Assembly: GCF_003614435.1 (NCBI RefSeq)
Contig: NZ_CP025546.1
Coordinates: 6,572,001-6,636,000 of the forward strand
DNA: 64,000 nucleotides
Direction: 5' to 3'
Source of the DNA: Mycobacterium paragordonae
GTDB taxonomy: Bacteria > Actinomycetota > Actinomycetes > Mycobacteriales > Mycobacteriaceae
Shown: one piece after another, positions 52,400 through 59,252 of the stretch
Layout of the letters: every line of letters starts with the position of its first letter
Position numbering within the stretch: position 1 is the stretch's first letter
Notes under the pieces: generated by a model
The model's input: only the letters and a program-made list of their open reading frames with translations
The model's database searches: none
What the model was told of the DNA's origin: nothing
Position numbers and translations under genes: made by a program

Positions 52400-53103
52400 G
52401 AGCCGCCGCCCCCGCCGCCTTTGCCGCCACTGCCCCCGATGCCACCCCGCTGGATGCTGGTGCCGGATTTCGTCGTGACGTTCGCGCCCTTCGGGATGCT
52501 CGTCGATCCGCCGATCGGCCGTTGCCCTACCGAACCCGAGCTGCCGTAGTAGTAGCGGTAGGAATGCCCGCCCCAGAAGAAGAAGCCGTTCATGCCCGGT
52601 GTGTGACCGGTGCAGTAGCTGTCGGGGACGATCACCGGCTGGCCGTTGGGGTCGTCCTGAACGCACTGCGCGGTGACGTTGTCCGGCCTCAACAACCAGT
52701 ACCCGACGCCTGCCACCAGACCCACCACCCCGACTGCGGCCGCGGACCCCATCAGGATGCGCTTCTGCTTCTGGCGTTTGGCCTCGGCGGCCTCCCGTGC
52801 CTCTTCGAGCTCGCGTTCCTTTTCTTCGTGCTTCTTCCGGGCGCGCAACTCGGCCGGGGTGGGCGGCCTCGGCTTCGTCGTTGCCGCGTCCTGGAACTGA
52901 ATGCTGCCAAGGGGTTTCAGCAGAGGCGGGCCGTCCGGCTTGTCCGGCGCATCCTTGAACGGACGGTTCGCACCCAACGAACTCCGGCGCGGACGATCCT
53001 GAGCCGATTCGCCCGGCTCGGGCTTGGCCTCCTCGGGCTTGGTGTCCTCGGGCTTGGTGTCCTCGGTCCCACCCTCCTCGGGCGGGTCTGTTTCGGAATC
53101 CAT
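52396..53103 (-). CDS. YgiB/DUF1190-like membrane-anchored protein
   Basis: A 235-residue protein. The N-terminal 65 residues are acidic and Pro/Lys-rich (repeated EDTKPE). A highly charged helical, probably coiled-coil stretch (about 88-120, rich in Glu/Lys/Arg/Ala) follows, then one membrane helix (about 122-143). The outer part has CVQDDPNGQPVIVPDSYC, aromatic YRYYYG, and a Ser/Thr/Gly-rich tail ending in a Gly run. Position before a YgiC-like ligase and this layout fit YgiB/YjfM (DUF1190) proteins of enterobacteria, but similarity is limited, so this is inference. ATG 53103 has GGAGGGG before it. It lies 82 bp after the HAD phosphatase gene on the same strand. Confidence 0.75.
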   Translation of the reverse strand: MDSETDPPEEGGTEDTKPEDTKPEEAKPEPGESAQDRPRRSSLGANRPFKDAPDKPDGPPLLKPLGSIQFQDAATTKPRPPTPAELRARKKHEEKERELEEAREAAEAKRQKQKRILMGSAAAVGVVGLVAGVGYWLLRPDNVTAQCVQDDPNGQPVIVPDSYCTGHTPGMNGFFFWGGHSYRYYYGSSGSVGQRPIGGSTSIPKGANVTTKSGTSIQRGGIGGSGGKGGGGGGS

Positions 53104-53185
53104 CAGGTCCCCTCCGGTCCCCTGCCACCGTGGCCCGCATTCCTGAACACGCGGGCAGTGTCCCACATCGTCGCGGCCCCCACGA

Positions 53186-54034
53186 CTAAGACCACCAACG
53201 CTCCAGCACGCGCGCCACACCGTCCTGGCTGTTCGGCGTCGTGACTTCATCGGCAGCGGCCACCGCGTCCGGGTGCGCATTACCCATTGCCACGCCCAGC
53301 CCGGCCTGCATCAGCATCGGCACATCGTTGGGCATGTCGCCGAATGCGATCACCTCCGACTCGAGAATGCCGAGCGGTTCCGCGACTTCGCGCAGGCCGG
53401 TGGCCTTGCTGATGCCCCTCGGCAGGATCTCCAGCAGGCCGTTGTTGGTGGAGTAGGTGAGATCGCCTTCCGTACCGATATGTCCGGCCAACGCCGCAGC
53501 CATGTCCGCACTCAGCGCGCCGGCCTTGCGGATCAGCAACTTGATCGCCGGCGCACTGAGCAAGTCGTCGATCGACACCTCGGTGTTGTCCGGGTTCAAC
53601 CACGCGTGCTCATAACCGGGCGAGCTGATGAACTGCGGGGTCGCGGTGTCGTGGGCACGCTCGCCGATCCGCTCGACCGCCAGGCCCACTCCGGGGATGA
53701 CTCGCCGCGCGATATCAGCCAGCGCCGCCAGGGTGTCGATGGACAGCGTCTGCGCCGACAGCACCTTGTCGTTTTCGGGATCGTAGATGACGGCACCGTT
53801 CGCGCAAACCGCCATCGGCGCGAACCCGAGGGCTTCCACAACCGGCCTGATCCAGCGCGGTGGACGCCCGGTGGCCAGCACGAAGTGGGTGCCTCCCGCG
53901 ACCGCGGCCTGGACCGCCGCGCGCGTGCGCGCGCTGAGCTTTTCTTCGTCGTTGAGCAGGGTGCCGTCGACGTCGCACCCGATGAGCGCAGGTTGATTCA
54001 GCAACGAGATGCGTGTCGACGTCGGCTCAGGCAT
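53186..54034 (-). CDS. HAD-superfamily phosphatase (Cof type, Rv3813c counterpart)
   Basis: A 282-residue HAD hydrolase of the Cof/type IIB group. Motif I is GCDVDGTLLND, with the nucleophile Asp and acid/base Asp; motif II is FVLATGRP; the Lys of motif III is in IKLLIRKA; and motif IV is AFGDMPNDVPML. The alpha/beta cap lies between motifs II and III. It would dephosphorylate a small phosphorylated metabolite, not identified. It lies 23 bp after the acyltransferase gene series and is probably cotranscribed. Confidence 0.9.
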   Translation of the reverse strand: MPEPTSTRISLLNQPALIGCDVDGTLLNDEEKLSARTRAAVQAAVAGGTHFVLATGRPPRWIRPVVEALGFAPMAVCANGAVIYDPENDKVLSAQTLSIDTLAALADIARRVIPGVGLAVERIGERAHDTATPQFISSPGYEHAWLNPDNTEVSIDDLLSAPAIKLLIRKAGALSADMAAALAGHIGTEGDLTYSTNNGLLEILPRGISKATGLREVAEPLGILESEVIAFGDMPNDVPMLMQAGLGVAMGNAHPDAVAAADEVTTPNSQDGVARVLERWWS

Positions 54035-54057
54035 CGGGTCCCTGGGCCGAGGCGTGC

Positions 54058-54861
54058 TTACGACCGGCCGGAGTCGTCAGTGCGGCCCGCCTTCGGTCGT
54101 TTCTTCGCCGCCTCGTCGTACAGCGCGCGCTTTCGGGCTCGCTCGGCCAATTCGGCGATACGGAATTCCTTGGACTCGTCCGGCGTCGGCGCGCTGCCGC
54201 CCAGCCGGCGCGGCACCCAGGGCTCGCCCTCCGGATGCGGGTAGTTCTCCTGCGCCCAGTAGAGCATCGCCTGCATCGCCTGCCGCAGTGTGGCGTTGAG
54301 CGCGTCGTGATCGCCTCCGGGGGCCAGCGGCGGCCCGATTGCCGCCGTGATGGGGACCTTGCTTCGGACAAGTTTCTTAGGCTGGTCTTTGGGCCAGATC
54401 CGGTGGGCCCCCCAGACAATCATCGGAATGATCGGCACCTGCGCCTCGACCGCCATCCGCGCCGCGCCGGTCTTGAATTCTCTGAGTTCGAAGCTGCGGC
54501 TGATGGTCGCCTCCGGGTGCACCCCGACGAGTTCGCCTTCCCGCAACCGCTGCACCGCCACCCCGTAGGCATCGGCACCCATGCTGCGGTCAACGGGGAT
54601 CAGCTGGATGTGCTTGATGATGTAGTTGACCGCTTTCACCTCCTGCATTTCCGCCTTGATCATGAACCGCAACCGGCGCTTGCGTTCCTTCGCGGCGAGT
54701 GACGCGGGAATCCAGTCCACATAGCTGGTGTGATTGAGCGCGATGATGGCGCCGCCGCTCGTCGGGATGTTCTCCAGGCCGTAGTACGTGATCTTGTTTC
54801 CGTTCAGCGCCATAGCCGACGGAACGAGATACTCCAACATCCGGAAGACTGGCTCGGCCAT
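54058..54861 (-). CDS. PlsC-type acyltransferase 1 (Rv3814c counterpart)
   Basis: A 267-residue 1-acylglycerol-3-phosphate O-acyltransferase-like enzyme. It has the catalytic HTSYVD motif (HX4D), FMIKAEMQ, the PEATISRSFELREFKTGAARMA block with the Glu motif, and VPIIPMIVWGAHRIWPKD. It would acylate lysophosphatidate or a related mycobacterial lipid acceptor. It is the third and last of three tandem paralogues. The ATG at 54861 starts MAEPVFRMLEYL, like its neighbour. Confidence 0.9.
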   Translation of the reverse strand: MAEPVFRMLEYLVPSAMALNGNKITYYGLENIPTSGGAIIALNHTSYVDWIPASLAAKERKRRLRFMIKAEMQEVKAVNYIIKHIQLIPVDRSMGADAYGVAVQRLREGELVGVHPEATISRSFELREFKTGAARMAVEAQVPIIPMIVWGAHRIWPKDQPKKLVRSKVPITAAIGPPLAPGGDHDALNATLRQAMQAMLYWAQENYPHPEGEPWVPRRLGGSAPTPDESKEFRIAELAERARKRALYDEAAKKRPKAGRTDDSGRS

Positions 54862-54881
54862 CTCTTGCGTCTCCTTTTTCC

Positions 54882-55661
54882 CTACCGTGACTGACGCGGT
54901 TTCCGGCGTGCGGCCCTCGCCGCCGTCTCCTCAGCGTCCATTCGCGCGGCCTCATCCACCGTTGGCGCCCCGCCGCCAAGCCGGCAGGGCACCCATCGCT
55001 CGCCGGCTGGATGAGGATAATCCTGCTGCACCCGATGCAACAGCGAAGTCATCGACTCGTAAAGCTCTTCGTTGGTCGACTCGTAAAGTTCTTTGTCGGT
55101 CAGGGTGATGTCGCGCGCTGCGGGCAGCGGCGGCCCCGCCGCGACGGTCACCGGGACTTTCTTGCGACCCAGCTGCCTGGGCAGTCCCTTGGTCCAGATG
55201 CGTTGCGCGCCCCAGACAATCAGCGGGACGATCGGGACGCCGGCTTCGACCGCCATCCGCGCGGCGCCGGTCTTGAATTCCTTGAGTTCGAAGCTGCGGC
55301 TGATGGTGGCTTCCGGATAGACCGCGACGAGCTCGCCGTCCTGCAGCGCCTGCACCGCGGCGTCGTACGCGTCGTGGCCGGAGCTCCGGTCCACCGGAAT
55401 CGCCCCGTTCCGTTTGATCAGGAAGTTGACGATCTTCACCCGCTGCATCTCGGCCTTGATCATGAACCGCAACCGGCGGTGCCGGCGCCGCATCGCCAGG
55501 CCGGCCGGTAGGAAGTCGACGTAGCTGGTGTGGTTGATCGCTATCACCGCGCCACCGCGCTGCGGAATGTTCTCCTCGCCCGCATAGGTGATCCGCGTCC
55601 CGGTGGCCCGGACCAGAAACTGAGCCAGGATCTCGCAGGCGCGGTAAATGGGCTCGGCCAT
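54882..55661 (-). CDS. PlsC-type acyltransferase 2 (Rv3815c counterpart)
   Basis: A 259-residue paralogue of the adjacent genes with HTSYVD, FMIKAEMQRV, IPVDRSSGHDAY, PEATISRSFELKEFKTGAARMA and VPIVPLIVWGAQRIWTKG. All catalytic blocks are intact. It is 20 bp upstream of the third copy and 3 bp downstream of the first, so the three form an operon. A short in-frame repeat near residues 205-222 (KELYESTNEELYESM) is visible in the C-terminal part. Confidence 0.9.
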   Translation of the reverse strand: MAEPIYRACEILAQFLVRATGTRITYAGEENIPQRGGAVIAINHTSYVDFLPAGLAMRRRHRRLRFMIKAEMQRVKIVNFLIKRNGAIPVDRSSGHDAYDAAVQALQDGELVAVYPEATISRSFELKEFKTGAARMAVEAGVPIVPLIVWGAQRIWTKGLPRQLGRKKVPVTVAAGPPLPAARDITLTDKELYESTNEELYESMTSLLHRVQQDYPHPAGERWVPCRLGGGAPTVDEAARMDAEETAARAARRKPRQSR

Positions 55662-55664
55662 CGG

Positions 55665-56444
55665 TCACTGCTCCGCGGCTCCGGTGGGGTGCGTCCGTTC
55701 CGCCCGGCGGGCCGCCTTGGCCGCCGCCTCGTCCCCGTCCATCTGGGCCGCCTCGGCCAGGGACGGGGCACCGCCGCCCAGGCGGCGCGGCACCCAGAAC
55801 TCCCCGGCCGGGTGCGGCCCGTACTGCTCCTGCGCACGAATCAGCAGGTGCTGCATCCGGGAGTGCAACAGAGTGGTCAGTTCGGTGGTGGACAACGTCG
55901 GTTCGATCGGTTCGCCGACGATCACCTGAATCGGCACCTTGGGCCGGAAGATCTTCTTGGGGTGGCCCTTGGTCCAGATGCGCTGCGCGCCCCAGATGAC
56001 GTGCGGAACGATCGGCACCCCGGCTTCGACCGCCATCCGCGCGGCGCCGGTCTTGAATTCCTTGATCTCGAAGCTGCGGCTGATCGTCGCCTCCGGGTAC
56101 ACGCCCACCAATTCGCCGGCCCTGAGGTTGTCCACCGCCGCGGCATACGACGCGGCACCACTTTCCCGATCCACCGGAATATGCCGGAAAGAACGCATCA
56201 GCGGCCCGGCGATCTTGTGGTCGAACACCTCCTGCTTGGCCATGAATCGCACTTTTCGGCCGAGCCCCTGCTTGTATGCCGGCAAACCGGCCAGGGTGAA
56301 GTCGAGATAACCGGTGTGGTTGATCGCGACCACGGCGCCACCGCTGGTCGGCAGGTTCTCCACGCCGGTCACGGTGATCTTGAGACCCTGCAGGCGGAAG
56401 ATCATTCGGGCAAGGGTGATGGCAGTGCCATATGCAGGTTCCAC
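55665..56444 (-). CDS. PlsC-type acyltransferase 3 (Rv3816c counterpart)
   Basis: A 259-residue acyltransferase, first gene of the tandem set. HX4D is HTGYLD, followed by FMAKQEVF, the IPVDRESGAASY block, PEATISRSFEIKEFKTGAARMA and VPIVPHVIWGAQRIWTKG. It differs from the other two in the HX4D neighbourhood (GY in place of SY), so acceptor use may differ. It starts with a GTG at 56444, which lies 49 bp from the start of the divergent phosphotransferase-like gene. Confidence 0.9.
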   Translation of the reverse strand: MEPAYGTAITLARMIFRLQGLKITVTGVENLPTSGGAVVAINHTGYLDFTLAGLPAYKQGLGRKVRFMAKQEVFDHKIAGPLMRSFRHIPVDRESGAASYAAAVDNLRAGELVGVYPEATISRSFEIKEFKTGAARMAVEAGVPIVPHVIWGAQRIWTKGHPKKIFRPKVPIQVIVGEPIEPTLSTTELTTLLHSRMQHLLIRAQEQYGPHPAGEFWVPRRLGGGAPSLAEAAQMDGDEAAAKAARRAERTHPTGAAEQ

Positions 56445-56493
56445 AGCAATTCAGCCTAGTGCGCCGGCGAAGGCACAGACAGAGAGGTGAGCG

Positions 56494-57231
56494 TTGTCCT
56501 TTCCGTTGTCGCCCCCACCGGTCCCAGGGTTGGTGCGCCGACTCGCGGCCGGGCGGCCGGTGCGCGCGGTGTGGCGCAACGAGCTGGGTGACGTCACCTT
56601 CCGGGTCGGCGGCTACTCCCGGGCAGCCGCCGAATTCATCAAAGTGGGCGGTGTCCATTCACCCGATTTCACGGGTGAGGCGCACAGGTTGCGTTGGGCC
56701 GCGCCGTACCTGAAGGTGCCGCCCGTCATCGACTACGGCGTCGACGACGACGGGGCCTGGTTGCGCACCGTCGGGTTGCCCGGTGTGTCCGCGGTGCACC
56801 CGCGATGGCAGGCCGCACCCGCCACCGCGGTCACCGCGATCGCTGTGGGGTTGCGCACAATGCACGACACCCTGCCGGTGGTGTCGTGTCCGTTCGACTG
56901 GTCGGTCGCCAGCCGGCTGCCCGTGCTGCTTCCCGCGCACCGGGCGCATCTCGGAGATCCACCGCCGATCGACCGGCTGGTGGTCTGCCACGGTGATGCC
57001 TGCGCCCCCAACACACTGATCGACGACGTCGGCCGCTATTGCGGGCACGTCGACCTCGGCGAGCTCGGGGTGGCCGACCGATGGGCCGACCTGGCCGTAG
57101 CAACGCTCTCGCTGGGCTGGAACTACCCCGGCCGCAACTGGGAACCGGAGTTCTTCGCCGCCTACGGCGTCGACCCCGACCCCCTGCGCATCGACTACTA
57201 CCGGCGGTTGTGGGAAGACCCCGACCTCTGA
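56494..57231 (+). CDS. Aminoglycoside phosphotransferase-like kinase (Rv3817 counterpart)
   Basis: A 245-residue protein of the APH(3')/choline kinase fold. The catalytic loop is VCHGDACAPNTLID and the metal site is GHVDLGELGVADRWADLA. The N-terminal lobe (VWRNELGDVTFRV) has a nucleotide-binding pattern. It would phosphorylate a small molecule; antibiotic resistance should not be assumed from family alone, and the counterpart Rv3817 has no proven resistance role. A TTG start with a GAGAGG site is used. It is divergent from the acyltransferase operon. Confidence 0.87.
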   Translation: MSFPLSPPPVPGLVRRLAAGRPVRAVWRNELGDVTFRVGGYSRAAAEFIKVGGVHSPDFTGEAHRLRWAAPYLKVPPVIDYGVDDDGAWLRTVGLPGVSAVHPRWQAAPATAVTAIAVGLRTMHDTLPVVSCPFDWSVASRLPVLLPAHRAHLGDPPPIDRLVVCHGDACAPNTLIDDVGRYCGHVDLGELGVADRWADLAVATLSLGWNYPGRNWEPEFFAAYGVDPDPLRIDYYRRLWEDPDL

Positions 57232-57278
57232 CGCAAGCTAAACTCAAGGCGTCTCCGAGATGGTCCGGGAAGGTATTT

Positions 57279-58841
57279 GTGCAGGTAACAAGCGTCGGCC
57301 ACGCCGGCTTTCTGATCCAGACCCGGGCGGGCAACATCCTGTGCGACCCCTGGGTGAACCCCGCGTACTTCGGGTCGTGGTTCCCGTTTCCCGACAACTC
57401 GCCGGCTTATTCAGGCCTGGACTGGGACGCCCTGGGCGACTGTGACTACCTGTACGTCTCGCACCTGCACAAGGACCACTTCGACGCCGCGCTGCTGCAG
57501 GCTCACGTCAACAAGGACGCGGTGGTGCTGCTGCCCGATTTCCCGGTGCCGGATCTGCGGCACGAGTTCGAGAAGTTGGGATTCCACCGATTCTTCGAGA
57601 CCACGGACTCGGTGAGCCACCAGTTGTCCGGCCCCAAGGGCGACCTCGACATCATGATCATCGCTTTGCGGGCGCCCGCGGACGGTCCGATCGGCGACTC
57701 CGCGCTGGTCGTCTCCGACGGTGAGACCACGGTGTTCAACATGAACGACGCGCGCCCGGTCGACCTGGACGTGCTGGCCGCCGACTTCGGGCACATCGAC
57801 GTGCACCTGCTGCAGTACTCGGGTGCGATCTGGTACCCGATGGTCTACGACATGCCGGCCCGCGCGAAGGAGGCATTCGCCACCCAGAAGCGCCAGCGGG
57901 GCATGGACCGGGCCCGGCAGTACATCGCGCAGGTCGGAGCGACCTGGGTGGTGCCTTCGGCCGGCCCCCCGGCCTTCCTGGACCCCGATCTGCGCGGGCT
58001 CAACGACGACCACGACGACCCGGGCAACATCTTCCCGGACCAGATGGTGTTCCTGGACCAGATGCGTCGCCACGGCCACGACCGCGGACTGCTGATGATG
58101 CCCGGCTCCGTCGCCGATTTCACCGGCCCGCAACTGAACTCGCTGCAGCACCCGCTGCCCACCGAGGAGGTGGAGGCGATCTTCACCACCCGCAAGGCCG
58201 ACTACATCGCCGACTACGCCGAGCGCATGGCACCGGTGCTGGCCGCCGAGAAAGGCGCCTGGGCACCCGCCGCCGGCGAACCGCTACTCGAGCCGTTGCG
58301 GGCGCTGTTCGAGCCGATCATGTTGCAGAGCAACGAGATCTGCGACGGTATCGGCTATCCGGTGGAGTTGGTGATCGGTCCGGAGACGGTGATTCTCGAC
58401 TTCCCGAAACGAGCCGTGCGGGAAGCCATTCCGGACGAGAAGTTCCGCTACGGGTTCGAGATCGCACCGGAGTTGGTGCGCACTGTCTTGCGTGACAACG
58501 AACCGGACTGGGTCAACACCATCTTCTTGTCGACCCGTTTCCGGGCCTGGCGCGTCGGTGGCTACAACGAATACCTGTACACGTTCTTCAAGTGCCTGAC
58601 CGATGAACGGATCGCCTATGCCGACGGCTGGTTCGCCGAGAGCCACGACGATTCGGCAACGATCACGCTGGACGGCTGGGAGATTCAGCGGCGATGCCCG
58701 CACCTGAAGGCCGACCTGTCGAAATTCGGTGTGATCGAGGGCAATACGCTGACCTGCAACCTGCACGGCTGGCAGTGGCGGTTGGAGGACGGCCGCTGCC
58801 TGACCACCCGCGGCCACGAGTTGCGGAGTTGCCGGGCATGA
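57279..58841 (+). CDS. Metallo-beta-lactamase fold/Rieske protein (Rv3818 counterpart)
   Basis: A 520-residue protein joining two parts. The N-terminal metallo-hydrolase fold (about residues 1-280) has the metal motif SHLHKDHFD (HxHxDH). The C-terminal Rieske domain (about 455-520) has the [2Fe-2S] ligands in CPHLKADL and CNLHGWQW. A hydrolase joined to an iron-sulfur electron carrier resembles CMP-N-acetylneuraminate hydroxylase-like proteins in layout, so a redox step is possible; the substrate is unknown. The GTG at 57279 has GGAAGG before it. The stop overlaps the next ATG (ATGA), so the two are coupled. Confidence 0.87.
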   Translation: MQVTSVGHAGFLIQTRAGNILCDPWVNPAYFGSWFPFPDNSPAYSGLDWDALGDCDYLYVSHLHKDHFDAALLQAHVNKDAVVLLPDFPVPDLRHEFEKLGFHRFFETTDSVSHQLSGPKGDLDIMIIALRAPADGPIGDSALVVSDGETTVFNMNDARPVDLDVLAADFGHIDVHLLQYSGAIWYPMVYDMPARAKEAFATQKRQRGMDRARQYIAQVGATWVVPSAGPPAFLDPDLRGLNDDHDDPGNIFPDQMVFLDQMRRHGHDRGLLMMPGSVADFTGPQLNSLQHPLPTEEVEAIFTTRKADYIADYAERMAPVLAAEKGAWAPAAGEPLLEPLRALFEPIMLQSNEICDGIGYPVELVIGPETVILDFPKRAVREAIPDEKFRYGFEIAPELVRTVLRDNEPDWVNTIFLSTRFRAWRVGGYNEYLYTFFKCLTDERIAYADGWFAESHDDSATITLDGWEIQRRCPHLKADLSKFGVIEGNTLTCNLHGWQWRLEDGRCLTTRGHELRSCRA

Positions 58842-59176
58842 GCACCGTGTCGGATCTGTGCTACGACGACGGCGCGGTGCAACTGGACCAGATGGCGATT
58901 ACGTTGCGCCGCTACCACTTTCCTTCGGGTACCGCGAAAGTCATCGGCTTGGACCAAATTCGGGGATACAAGTCCGAGCCACTCGGGCTGCTCACGGTTC
59001 GATTCAATATCTGGGGCAGCCCGGACCTGCGGCGCTGGCTGCCGCTGGACCTCTACCGGCCGCTGAAATCGACGCTGATCACCCTCGACATACCCGGGTC
59101 GCAGCCGGCCTTCACCCCGGCCCGGCCCGACGAGTTCCTCGCTTGCCTGGACGAGTTGCTGGATCAGCGCGGCTGA
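58838..59176 (+). CDS. Small conserved protein of unknown function (Rv3819 counterpart)
   Basis: 112 residues with no signal peptide or membrane segment. It looks like an all-beta, PH-like fold (AVQLDQMAITLRRYHF, AKVIGLDQIRGY, RRWLPLDLYRPLKSTLITLDIPG); this structural view is inference. It overlaps the Rieske gene start-to-stop and so is probably made with it. M. tuberculosis Rv3819 is of the same size and position. After it, the sulfolipid genes present in M. tuberculosis are missing. Confidence 0.82.
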   Translation: MSTVSDLCYDDGAVQLDQMAITLRRYHFPSGTAKVIGLDQIRGYKSEPLGLLTVRFNIWGSPDLRRWLPLDLYRPLKSTLITLDIPGSQPAFTPARPDEFLACLDELLDQRG

Positions 59177-59184
59177 TTCCTCGG

Positions 59185-59241
59185 CGAATGTGCGGCCAGC
59201 CGCACGGTCGGTGTCGAATGTGCGGATGGCCGTACGCTCGG
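59185..59241. terminator. Tandem hairpins between two convergent genes
   Basis: Two 27-bp direct repeats (59185-59211 and 59215-59241) start CGAATGTGCGG and end with TCGG. Each makes a hairpin: GTGCGGC/GCCGCAC with a 2-base loop in the first copy and GTGCGG/CCGTAC in the second. They are placed between Rv3819 and Rv3829c counterparts, so they probably stop transcription from both sides. Confidence 0.65.
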
Positions 59242-59252
59242 CGCACGAAAGG

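Noticed and set aside
52400..53140. Upstream extension of the GSPS-like ligase frame
   Set aside because: It overlaps the YgiB-like gene in another frame and is Gly/Arg-rich; the GTG at 52399 gives the expected 388-residue length.
53133..53156. GCCCGC/GCGGGC hairpin between the HAD gene and the YgiB-like gene
   Set aside because: A 6-bp GC stem with a 12-base loop is expected by chance in this base composition; it is not strong enough to divide the possible operon.
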